Origin: Arthrobacter globiformis
Lineage (GTDB): Bacteria; Actinomycetota; Actinomycetes; Actinomycetales; Micrococcaceae
Assembly: GCF_003261175.1 (NCBI RefSeq)
Contig: NZ_QLNP01000069.1
Span: 1-56,938 of the forward strand
Direction: 5' to 3'
Length of the DNA: 56,938 nucleotides
Part shown: positions 43,699 through 52,033 of the stretch, piece after piece
Position numbering within the stretch: position 1 is the first letter of the stretch
Layout of the letters: each line of letters begins with the position of its first letter
Position numbers and translations under genes: made by a program
The notes under the pieces: generated by a model
Database searches by the model: none
Told to the model about the DNA's origin: nothing
The model's input: the letters and a program-made list of their open reading frames with translations, nothing else

Positions 43699-45525
43699 AT
43701 GCCACACCTAAAAAGCCGAGTAGCTGCCGTCACCACGGCCTTGGCGGTGAGCGTGACGGCGGGCGCCGTCACCACTCCCGCTTTTGCCGATGAGCGGGTG
43801 ACCGAAAAGACCGCGACGGCCACCGGATACGGCGGCGCGGTGAGCACCGTGGACCCGGAGGCTTCCGCCGCGGCCATCGACATCCTCCGCAGGGGAGGCA
43901 ACGCTGCGGACGCCGCGGTGGCGGCAGCGGCCACCCTCGGCGTAACCGAGCCGTACAGTGCCGGGGTCGGCGGCGGCGGGTACTTCCTCTTCTACAGCGC
44001 CCGCACCGGGCGTGTGGGTACCATCGATGGCCGCGAGACGGCACCGGCGGCCATGCCGCATAACGCCTTCATCGACCCGAAGACGGGCAAGCCTTACAAC
44101 TTCACCCCCGAGCTGGTCACCAGCGGCGTGTCGGTGGGTGTTCCCGGCACGCCGGCCACGTGGGAGCGCGCGCTGGACCGGTGGGGTACCAAGGACCTCG
44201 ACGACGTCCTCGAGCCGGCCATCGAGGTTGCGGACCGCGGGTTTGTGGTGGACGGTACCTTCCGGCAGCAGACCCTGGACAACAAGCCCCGCTTCAAGGC
44301 GTTCACCTCAACCAGCAAGCTCTTCCTCCCCGGCGGTGACGCACCCGCCGTCGGCAGTATTTTCAAGAACCCGGACCTTGCTGCAACCTATCGGCTGCTC
44401 GCGGACAAGGGAACACGCGGCTTCTACCACGGGGCGCTCGCAAAGGAGATAGCGTCAACCGTCCAGGCTCCGCCCAAGACCAAGACCACCAAGCTGCCTA
44501 TTCCTGTAGGCCACCTGACAACGGCGGACCTCGCCAAGTACCGCGCGCTGGACCAGTCGCCCACCCACGTGGAATACCGCGGCCTCGATGTCTACGGCAT
44601 GGCCCCGTCGAGCAGCGGCGGTACCACCGTGGGCGAGGCGCTGAACATCCTTGAGCCGTTCAACCTTTCCGGAATGTCCAAACCCAATGCGCTGCACCAC
44701 TACCTCGAGGCCAGCGCGCTCGCCTTCGCTGACCGCGGCAAGTACGTGGGCGACCCCGCGTTCGTCGATGTTCCCACCAGTCGCCTGACGGACCCGTTGT
44801 TCGGCAAGGAACGCTCCTGCGCGATTGATCCGAAGAAGGCGGCCGTGAAGCCGGTGGCCCCTGGTGACGTGGCAAATTACGACGGCGCGTGCCCGGCCGC
44901 CGCGGCGGCGCCCGCCAGCGAGAAGGACACCGAGAACATCTCCACCACCAACATGACCGTCGCGGACAAGTGGGGCAACGTCGTCGAGTACACCCTCACC
45001 ATCGAGCAGACCGGCGGGTCGGGCATCGTGGTGCCCGGCCGCGGGTTCCTGCTGAACAACGAGTTGACCGACTTCTCCACGGTGTACGACCCGAAGGACC
45101 CGAACCGGATTGAGCCCGGCAAACGGCCCCGGTCCTCGATGTCGCCGACGATTATCCTCGAGGACGGCGACCCTTTCCTGGCCCTCGGCTCGCCCGGCGG
45201 CTCGACGATCATCACCACCGTCCTGCAGACCATCCTGAACAGGGTGGACCTGGGGATGAACATCTCCGCTGCCATCGCGGCTCCGCGGGCGGCGCAAAGG
45301 AACGCGGCCAAGGTTACGGCCGAGCCGGCGTTCATCAAGGCGTATGAAAGCCAGCTGAAGCCGTTCGGCCACGAGTTCACCCCGTCCGGTGACGCGTTCA
45401 CTTCGGCAGCGGAGATCGGCGCGGCCACCGCCATCGAGTTCAAGTCCGGCGGACGCATGGTCGCCGCGGCCGAGCCGGCCAGGCGCGGGGGAGGCTCCGC
45501 CATGGTGGTCAAACCAGCCAGATGA
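43699..45525 (+). CDS. ggt: Gamma-glutamyltransferase
   Basis: 608 residues. The N-terminal signal peptide (MPHLKSRVAAVTT then an Ala/Val-rich core) ends at AFA with cleavage after Ala30, so the enzyme is exported. Family marks: EASAAAIDILRRGGNAADAA, GVGGGGYFLF, the autoprocessing and nucleophile site near T416 in ISTTNMTVADKWGNV, and the Gly-Ser block ALGSPGGSTIITT. The usual TTH triad reads TTN here, with His replaced by Asn. It cleaves glutathione and other gamma-glutamyl compounds outside the membrane. ATG 43699 with GGGAG upstream is preferred over the longer open frame. Confidence 0.9.
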   Translation: MPHLKSRVAAVTTALAVSVTAGAVTTPAFADERVTEKTATATGYGGAVSTVDPEASAAAIDILRRGGNAADAAVAAAATLGVTEPYSAGVGGGGYFLFYSARTGRVGTIDGRETAPAAMPHNAFIDPKTGKPYNFTPELVTSGVSVGVPGTPATWERALDRWGTKDLDDVLEPAIEVADRGFVVDGTFRQQTLDNKPRFKAFTSTSKLFLPGGDAPAVGSIFKNPDLAATYRLLADKGTRGFYHGALAKEIASTVQAPPKTKTTKLPIPVGHLTTADLAKYRALDQSPTHVEYRGLDVYGMAPSSSGGTTVGEALNILEPFNLSGMSKPNALHHYLEASALAFADRGKYVGDPAFVDVPTSRLTDPLFGKERSCAIDPKKAAVKPVAPGDVANYDGACPAAAAAPASEKDTENISTTNMTVADKWGNVVEYTLTIEQTGGSGIVVPGRGFLLNNELTDFSTVYDPKDPNRIEPGKRPRSSMSPTIILEDGDPFLALGSPGGSTIITTVLQTILNRVDLGMNISAAIAAPRAAQRNAAKVTAEPAFIKAYESQLKPFGHEFTPSGDAFTSAAEIGAATAIEFKSGGRMVAAAEPARRGGGSAMVVKPAR

Positions 45526-45590
45526 GACCCGCCGTCGTTCTCGGGTAAGCCAGCCCCCGCCTACGGCGAGCCATTACGTCAGGCGAGGCG

Positions 45591-46229
45591 TTAAGAAGTG
45601 CTGTCGCCAGGGCCCGGCAGCAACTGCCCGTTCCTGATCTGCGACGGGCCGAACTCCACCGTGAGCGGACGGATTTCCCAGGAGCCTCTACGTTCCCGTG
45701 AACGGCCGTTCTCTGGGTTGCCCTGCCCGGAATGCTCCTGTGGCTTCGGCTTGCCCACGGCAACGTGGGGCCGCCACCGCGGATACCTGTAGCCCAGGGC
45801 ACGGGAACTGAGGATGAAGTCATCGGGGTTATCCACCAGCAGGTCATCCAGCAGCTCGTGGAGGGCCTGGACGAGGGAGACCTGAAAGTCCCGCACGCCC
45901 TGGGGCACGTCCACATCGAGACCGGACACCCTGCCGCCGCCCAGCAGAACCAGTCGCTCGGCCGTTCCGGAAAAGCCCTCCAGCACGGGAAGGGCGCGCA
46001 GCCAGTCCGCAGTCTTGACGGCGGCAGCGGCAGGATCCGTGGCGCCCTTGGTCCAGTCGGCAACGTCGGCCGCGAAGTCCTCCAGGATGCCGATGTGGAG
46101 CAGGGTCATGTGCAAGCCCTGCGGTCTGCGCAGCCCATCCGCGTAGGCGGCGAGCTGTTCGTAGTCCGCGGGTTTGGCTCCGACGGCGAGCACGGGAACC
46201 TCAACTGTGATGCGCGGAAGCCTCAGCAT
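45591..46229 (-). CDS. 2H phosphoesterase (2'-5' RNA ligase-like)
   Basis: 212 residues with the two HxT/HxV motifs of the 2H phosphoesterase fold: HMTLLHIG near residue 40 and RPHVAVGK near 154. These enzymes cleave or join 2',5'- or cyclic phosphodiesters of RNA or nucleotides. A Shine-Dalgarno GGGGAGG precedes the ATG at 46229. The second motif has Val where Thr/Ser is usual, which may alter activity. It is convergent with ggt. Confidence 0.75.
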   Translation of the reverse strand: MLRLPRITVEVPVLAVGAKPADYEQLAAYADGLRRPQGLHMTLLHIGILEDFAADVADWTKGATDPAAAAVKTADWLRALPVLEGFSGTAERLVLLGGGRVSGLDVDVPQGVRDFQVSLVQALHELLDDLLVDNPDDFILSSRALGYRYPRWRPHVAVGKPKPQEHSGQGNPENGRSRERRGSWEIRPLTVEFGPSQIRNGQLLPGPGDSTS

Positions 46230-46405
46230 CCGGACCTCCCCGTCCTGGTTACCGTCGGAATTCTTCGCCTGCGGATGTTGTCATTATGCGCCTTCCAAGC
46301 TGGCCGAAGTTTTTCCGATGTTCGGCTCCCGTTCCGGTTAATAGCTTTATCAACTCGGCCCGCTTGTGGTGCTCTGTCCAGCCCCTTATTGTCGGAGCCC
46401 CCTGT

Positions 46406-46411
46406 CATGCT
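46406..46411 (+). promoter_or_regulatory. Candidate -10 box of the DUF222/HNH gene (leaderless)
   Basis: CATGCT lies 6 nt before the ATG at 46418, and no ribosome binding site is seen. The hexamer has A2 and T6 but lacks T1, so the match is weak. Confidence 0.3.
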
Positions 46412-46417
46412 GTGGGT

Positions 46418-48007
46418 ATGGATAGCGCGGCAGTTGCGGAGACGTTGGAGGCCATCGGTGCCTCCGCTCTTGCGCTGGCTGCTGAGCTCCGCCGGGTGGC
46501 TGATCCGGGCCGGGCCGGCGCGGATTTGCTGCCGGATGTGGTGGATCCGCTGGGGGATCTGGCGGATGCGTGCCTGGACGGTCTGGCTGGTGTGGCCAGG
46601 ATGGAGGCGCGGCTGGCGGCGGTGAAGGTGAACCTGGTCGCCGGTTACGCGGAGGCGGAGGAGGCCATGACTCCGCCTGGTGCGTCCGTGCAGGACCGCA
46701 CCGTACGGCGGATGTCCGTGACGGCGGAGGTTGCTGGCGCGCTGACTGTGAGTGAGGGGTCGGCGGCACGGTTTCTGGAGGAATCGGCGAGGCTGACCAG
46801 GGATCTGCCGTTGGTGCTGGGCGCCCTTCAGGCAGGGACTCTGTCGTGGCAGCATGTGCGCATTATGTGTGATGAAACCGACGGGCTGGCACCTGAAGCG
46901 GCCGCGGCGTTGGAGGCGCATTTCCTGGACCCAAATGTGCCGGGGTACGCGCGGGGTTGCCCGGCAGGGGAGCTGACACCGGGCCGGTTCCGGGCGAAGG
47001 CGCGGTATTGGCGGGAACGGCATCATCCGGTCAGCATCGAAAAACGCCACGCGAAGAGTGTGAAGGACCGGCGGCTGGAGTATGCCCCGGACCGGGACGG
47101 CATGGCGTGGTTCTCGGCGTATCTGCCGGCGGACCAGGCGGCGGGGATCTGGAACCGCACCACCGTCGCCGCCCGCGCCCTGCAGGGCCCCACCGAAACC
47201 CGGACCCTGACGCAGCTCCGCGTCGACGCCTTCGCCACGTGGCTCCTCAGTCCGGTGCCGGGAGTGGAAGGCGCGACCGAAGGCCGGCCCGCGGATATCC
47301 TGCCCGCGGACTCTACGCGGGCAGGTGATGCGCTGGCTGGTGAGGTGCCGGCCCCGCGGGCGCAGGTGCTGGTCACGGTTCCGGTGTTCTCGCTGCTCGG
47401 CCTGTCCGAGGAGCCGGCCATGCTGGACGGGCACGGTCCCATCCCCGCCAGCATGGCCCGCCGGCTGGTTGACGACGGCGCGACGTCATTCCTCCGGGTG
47501 CTTATCGACCCGCGGGACGGGGCGCCGTTGGAGATCGGACGCACCAGCTACCGCCTAAGGAAACCGATGCGCCAATGGCTGCGGCTCCGCGACGCCAAGT
47601 GCACGTTCCCGAGCTGCAGCAACCACTCACTGGACAACGACGCCGACCACATCCTGGCCTGGGCTGACGGCGGCGGCACAGGCGTCGCCAACCTCGGCCA
47701 ACCCTGCCCGAAACACCACCGGCTGAAACACGCCACGGCCTGGCAACCGGTCGGCGCTACCCGGGACGCGCCGCCCGGCTGGATCTCGCCGACGGGCCGG
47801 TCCTACCAGGCCGAGTACCAGGACTGGGAACCACCCACCTGGCCAGAACCACCACCCGCCCAAGATTCACGGGAACTGCCGGACTGGCAGGATTCCGACG
47901 GATTCGTCGACCCGGATGATTTCGTCGACCCCGACGATTTCGACATCTCGGGTTCACCACTGCCGGTGGATCCGTGGCCCGACTGGGCAGCATACATAGC
48001 TGCTTAG
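46418..48007 (+). CDS. DUF222 / HNH endonuclease signature protein (13E12 type)
   Basis: 529 residues. An N-terminal helical DUF222 domain spans about 20-330, then a C-terminal HNH module: RDAKCTFPSCSNH, DADHILAWADGGG and NLGQPCPKHHRLKH, giving the Cys pairs and His/Asn/His pattern. The tail holds a short acidic repeat (FVDPDD twice). This family is multi-copy in Micrococcaceae and mycobacteria (13E12 proteins) with unknown biological role. ATG 46418 is chosen over the open frame to 46286 because DUF222 proteins begin close to this point. Confidence 0.85.
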   Translation: MDSAAVAETLEAIGASALALAAELRRVADPGRAGADLLPDVVDPLGDLADACLDGLAGVARMEARLAAVKVNLVAGYAEAEEAMTPPGASVQDRTVRRMSVTAEVAGALTVSEGSAARFLEESARLTRDLPLVLGALQAGTLSWQHVRIMCDETDGLAPEAAAALEAHFLDPNVPGYARGCPAGELTPGRFRAKARYWRERHHPVSIEKRHAKSVKDRRLEYAPDRDGMAWFSAYLPADQAAGIWNRTTVAARALQGPTETRTLTQLRVDAFATWLLSPVPGVEGATEGRPADILPADSTRAGDALAGEVPAPRAQVLVTVPVFSLLGLSEEPAMLDGHGPIPASMARRLVDDGATSFLRVLIDPRDGAPLEIGRTSYRLRKPMRQWLRLRDAKCTFPSCSNHSLDNDADHILAWADGGGTGVANLGQPCPKHHRLKHATAWQPVGATRDAPPGWISPTGRSYQAEYQDWEPPTWPEPPPAQDSRELPDWQDSDGFVDPDDFVDPDDFDISGSPLPVDPWPDWAAYIAA

Positions 48008-48109
48008 GAAGCCGCGTGCCGCAAACAGCGCGGGCAGGATCCGAGGGCTGGTGGTCGCCTGCCGGAGCACGACGGCGCACGCGTCCCTGGTGCCGCCCCT
48101 ACCGACCGG

Positions 48110-48115
48110 CACAAT
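48110..48115 (+). promoter_or_regulatory. Candidate -10 box of hrpB (leaderless)
   Basis: CACAAT lies 6 nt before the GTG at 48122. A GGAGGG lies between them but directly against the start codon, too close to act as a normal Shine-Dalgarno site. Confidence 0.35.
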
Positions 48116-48121
48116 GGAGGG

Positions 48122-50878
48122 GTGACTTCCGCACCCCTCCCGCAAGATGCCCCACAGGACGCCCTGGCACGTTCCGCCCCGTTCAGCCTGCAGGCCATAG
48201 GCTCCGGGCTTGTCTTTGCGGAGTCGCTGGCGGAGCTGGCCGGCGTGCTCCAAAAGCAGGGTGACGGCGGAGCAGCGGTGGTCCAGGCCCCGCCCGGCAC
48301 CGGCAAAACGACACTGGTGCCTCCGCTGGTCGCCAACCTGGCACAGGCCGCCGCCAAGGATGGGAAGCCGCGCATCGTGGTGACACAACCGCGCCGGGTC
48401 GCCGCCCGGTCTGCGGCCCGGCGCCTCGCTTCACTCGACGGGACGAAGCTGGGAGACAGGGTGGGGTACACCGTCCGAGGCGAACGGCAGGCCGGTCCCG
48501 GCACCCTGATCGAGTTCGTGACCCCCGGCATTCTGCTGCGCCGCCTGCTGGCTGACCCGGGCCTCGACGGCACGGCTGCGGTGATCCTCGATGAGGTGCA
48601 CGAACGCGGCCTGGAAACCGATCTGCTGCTGGGCCTGCTCGCCGAGGTGCGCCAGCTGCGCGGCGACCTCATGCTTGTTGCCATGTCCGCCACCCTGGAT
48701 GCGCCGCGGTTCGCGGCGCTGCTCGGTGCGGATCCCGGCGGAGAGCAAATCGAGGAGGCCGACGGCGGCGGGCTGGCTCCCGTCGTCGACTGCCCCTCCG
48801 CGCTGCACCCGCTGGAAACGGCATGGGCGCCCGCCCCGGTGGCGCGGCTGGACAGTCGCGGCGTGACGCGCGCCTTCCTCGAGCATGTGGCGGACACCGC
48901 CGCTGCGTCCCACGCGGAAGCCCTTGCCTCGGACGCCGGCACCGACGCCCTGGTATTCCTGCCGGGCGCGTGGGAGGTGTCCCATGTGGCCGCACGCCTC
49001 CGCACCCGGGTGGGTCCCGGCGTCGAAATTCTGGAACTGCACGGCCAGGTCAGCCCCTCGGCCCAGGACCGTGCCGTGTCCGGGCGCCAGCCGGGGGATC
49101 CCGCCCGGATCATCGTGTCCACGGGACTTGCCGAGTCGTCGCTGACGGTGCCCGGCGTCCGGCTGGTGGTCGACGCCGGCCTGTCGCGCGAACCGCGCCG
49201 CGACGCCGGCCGCGGCATGACCGGCCTGGTCACAGTCTCCTGCTCCCGGGCGTCCGCGGAGCAGCGCGCCGGACGTGCAGCGCGGCAGGGGCCGGGGAAG
49301 GTGGTCCGCTGCTATGACCAGAAGACCCTCGGCGCTGCGCCTGCGCACCAGACGCCTGAGATCGCCGTGTCCGACCTGACGGGCGCCGCCCTGATCCTGG
49401 CTTGCTGGGGCGCACCGGGCGGCCGTGGGCTGGCCCTTCCTGACACCCCACCGCAGGCAGCGATGGGCGACGCCGTCGAGGTGCTGCGCGAGCTGGGCGC
49501 TGTGGCGGAGGACGGCCACGCCACGGATTTGGGCAAAGCCCTGGCGCGCATCCCGGCCGATCCGCGCCTGGGACGCGCCCTCCTGGTCGGGTCGGCGCTA
49601 CTGGGAGGAGGTTCCGCCGGCAGAGCCGGTTCCGGGGGTGCCGGTTCCGGAACTGCCGCGGAGGTGGTGGCCGCCGTCGCAGGGGACCAGCGCGCAAACG
49701 GAGCGGACCTGCCCCGGCTGGTGTCGGCGCTTCGCTCCGGCAAGGACCCCGCCTCCAAGCGGTGGGCCGAGGAGGCGCGGCGGCTGGACACCCTGGCACG
49801 CCAGGCGGGGACCGTCGTCGGGCTTCCCTCCGTCGATGTGCCGGTGCTCGCCCTGCCAGTGCTCGCCGTGCCAGCGGGGACCGCCGAACAGATCGGACTG
49901 GTGGTGGCCCTGGCGTTCCCGGACCGGGTGGCCCGCCGGGTCCCCGGGGACGGGCCGGAGCGCTACCTGCTGGCCTCCGGCACCCGGGCCGGCCTTCCCG
50001 CCGGCAGCCCGCTTGCGGGTCACGAATGGCTGGCGGTGGCCGAGGTTGCGCGGACGGACGGGCGGGATGCAGCCGGGACCGGCGCGGTGATCCGCTCTGC
50101 CGCACCGCTGACGACGGACGCAGCCGAGGCCGCCGCGGCTCACCTGCTGCTCGACTCGGTGGAGGCAACGTTCAGCCAGGGCCGGGTGACGGCCCGCCGG
50201 GAGCGGCGGCTGGGCGCCATCTCGCTCTCCTCCACGCCCGTGCGGGCTTCCGCCGGGGAGGCGCGCGCCGCCGTCGCCCGGGCGCTGGAGGAACAGGGGC
50301 TGGGAGCCATCGGATGGTCGGCGGCGGCCGACGGACTGCGCCGCCGTCTCGCCCTGCTGCACCGGGAACTGGGTGATCCCTGGCCGGACATGTCCGAACT
50401 GGCCTTGCTGTCCCGGCTGGATGACTGGCTCGGTCCGGAGCTGGAGGCGCTGGCCGGTGGCGCCGCTACCTCCGGCATCGACCTGACGGATCCCCTGAGG
50501 CGGCTGCTGCCGTGGCCCGACGCCGCCCGCCTCGGCGAGCTCGCTCCGGAATCCCTGGAGGTGCCTAGCGGCTCCCGCGTCCGGATTGACTATCCGGCGC
50601 CCGGGGACGACCGCGGCAGGCCGGTAGTCGCCGTCAAACTCCAGGAATGCTTCGGCTGGGACCGGACGCCGCGGCTCGCCGGCGGACGGGTGGCGGTGCA
50701 GTTCCATCTGCTGTCGCCGGCCCGGCGGCCGCTGGCCGTGACGGACGACCTCGCCTCCTTCTGGTCCGGGCCCTACGCGCAGGTCCGCGCCGAGATGCGG
50801 GGCCGCTATCCGAAGCACCCCTGGCCCGAGGACCCCTGGACCGCGACGGCGACCGCACGAACCAACCCCCGGAAGTGA
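48122..50878 (+). CDS. hrpB: ATP-dependent helicase HrpB
   Basis: 918 residues, DEAH-box helicase of the HrpB group. Motif I is APPGTGKTT near 60, Ia QPRRVAARSAARRL, II ILDEVHERG (DEVH), III MSATLD, and VI EQRAGRAARQGPG. The HrpB-specific C-terminal domain is present with WDRTPRLAGGRVAVQFHLLSPARRPLAVTDDLASFW in part. It is longer than E. coli HrpB, partly through a Gly/Ser-rich insert near residue 500 (GGGSAGRAGSGGAGSG). GTG 48122 is chosen. Cellular role of HrpB is poorly known. It converges with the GT4 gene. Confidence 0.9.
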   Translation: MTSAPLPQDAPQDALARSAPFSLQAIGSGLVFAESLAELAGVLQKQGDGGAAVVQAPPGTGKTTLVPPLVANLAQAAAKDGKPRIVVTQPRRVAARSAARRLASLDGTKLGDRVGYTVRGERQAGPGTLIEFVTPGILLRRLLADPGLDGTAAVILDEVHERGLETDLLLGLLAEVRQLRGDLMLVAMSATLDAPRFAALLGADPGGEQIEEADGGGLAPVVDCPSALHPLETAWAPAPVARLDSRGVTRAFLEHVADTAAASHAEALASDAGTDALVFLPGAWEVSHVAARLRTRVGPGVEILELHGQVSPSAQDRAVSGRQPGDPARIIVSTGLAESSLTVPGVRLVVDAGLSREPRRDAGRGMTGLVTVSCSRASAEQRAGRAARQGPGKVVRCYDQKTLGAAPAHQTPEIAVSDLTGAALILACWGAPGGRGLALPDTPPQAAMGDAVEVLRELGAVAEDGHATDLGKALARIPADPRLGRALLVGSALLGGGSAGRAGSGGAGSGTAAEVVAAVAGDQRANGADLPRLVSALRSGKDPASKRWAEEARRLDTLARQAGTVVGLPSVDVPVLALPVLAVPAGTAEQIGLVVALAFPDRVARRVPGDGPERYLLASGTRAGLPAGSPLAGHEWLAVAEVARTDGRDAAGTGAVIRSAAPLTTDAAEAAAAHLLLDSVEATFSQGRVTARRERRLGAISLSSTPVRASAGEARAAVARALEEQGLGAIGWSAAADGLRRRLALLHRELGDPWPDMSELALLSRLDDWLGPELEALAGGAATSGIDLTDPLRRLLPWPDAARLGELAPESLEVPSGSRVRIDYPAPGDDRGRPVVAVKLQECFGWDRTPRLAGGRVAVQFHLLSPARRPLAVTDDLASFWSGPYAQVRAEMRGRYPKHPWPEDPWTATATARTNPRK

Positions 50879-50910
50879 GGACCGGCGAGGGTCATGGCGA
50901 GCGGAAGCGA

Positions 50911-51942
50911 CTACCGGGCCGAGGTCACAGCGGTCAGCCGGGCGTAGAGGGCCAGATGGGCGTCGACCATGCGCTCGGTGCTGAACCGCTCTTCGGCCTG
51001 GGTCCGGACCGTCCTGCGGTCCAGGTCCGCAGCGCGCACCAGGAGGCGGGCCAGGTCCTCCGGCGCCTCGGCCAGGTAGCCGCTGAGGCCGTCGTCAACA
51101 ATCTCGGGCGCCGACCCCAGGGGTGTGGCCACGACCGGGGTGCCGGTGGCCATCGCCTCGATCATCACCAGCCCGAACGGTTCCATCCACTGGATGGGAT
51201 TGAGCAGGGCGATCGCTTCGCCCAGCAGCTTGTATTTCTCCGCGCCGCCCACTTCGCCCAGGAACTCCACGTCCGGGCCCTCCAGCGGCCCCACCACGTC
51301 GTGGTAATACTGCATTTCGGCAGGTTCCCGCATCTTTGCGGCGATCCGGAGCGGAACCCCGGCCAGTTGGGCCACCTGGATGGCTTCGACGACGCCTTTG
51401 TCGGGGCACATCCGGCCAAGGAAACACGCGTAGCCGCCCTGCCCGTGCCCCACTGGAACCGCGGCCACCTCCATGCCGTGGGGGATGACGGCCGCGACCC
51501 GGTCTGCCAGCACGCTGCTGACCTGGCTCTTGGAGATGGCGATCAGGGTCGTGTCCCGGGCTGCTGCGCCATAAACAGCGGCGAACGACGGGGTGAGTTC
51601 GCTGTGAATTGTGGTCACCACCGGCAGCCCCTCGGGACGTCCGCGGTAGAGCGGACCTGCGAGCGTGTGGTCATGCACCAGGTCCACGGTGCCGTCCATG
51701 CCGGCATACGCGTTGATGACGTGGCTGAGTTCCGAGGAGGTGAATCCAACGAGGTCGGGTTCGGAGGAGCGCATCCCGGGGAGCCGATCCACGGGGCAGG
51801 TACTGTCCGCGGTGGCGGCAAGCAGCACCTCATGGCCCGCCCTGGAAAATCCCCTGGCCAGGGCGTCGACCACCAGTTCGATGCCTCCGTACCCAGCCGG
51901 GGGAATCGGATACCAAGGCCCCGCAATCAAACCGATACGCAT
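50911..51942 (-). CDS. Glycosyltransferase family 4
   Basis: 343 residues, GT-B fold. The N-terminal acceptor-side domain begins MRIGLIAGPWYPIPPAGYGG, the donor side has IQWMEPFGLVMIEAMATG and TPLGSAPEIV, the GT4 nucleotide-sugar site with the conserved Glu (ExFGxxxxEA). ATG 51942 with GGGAG upstream. It lies 91 bp after the debranching-like gene (copy 2) on the same strand, so a joint role in storage-polysaccharide or glucoside metabolism is possible. Donor and acceptor are not known. Confidence 0.85.
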   Translation of the reverse strand: MRIGLIAGPWYPIPPAGYGGIELVVDALARGFSRAGHEVLLAATADSTCPVDRLPGMRSSEPDLVGFTSSELSHVINAYAGMDGTVDLVHDHTLAGPLYRGRPEGLPVVTTIHSELTPSFAAVYGAAARDTTLIAISKSQVSSVLADRVAAVIPHGMEVAAVPVGHGQGGYACFLGRMCPDKGVVEAIQVAQLAGVPLRIAAKMREPAEMQYYHDVVGPLEGPDVEFLGEVGGAEKYKLLGEAIALLNPIQWMEPFGLVMIEAMATGTPVVATPLGSAPEIVDDGLSGYLAEAPEDLARLLVRAADLDRRTVRTQAEERFSTERMVDAHLALYARLTAVTSAR

Positions 51943-52033
51943 CCGCAGCTCCCTTGTCCGGATCTACTGTGACCGTCTAACTACTGAGACCATTCAGTTG
52001 TAGGCGCACCGGAGTTGCGGTGCGGTGTGTTCC

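Noticed and set aside
44455-45372. 305-residue open frame antisense to ggt
   Set aside because: Shadow frame; ggt on the other strand has clear catalytic motifs and a signal peptide.
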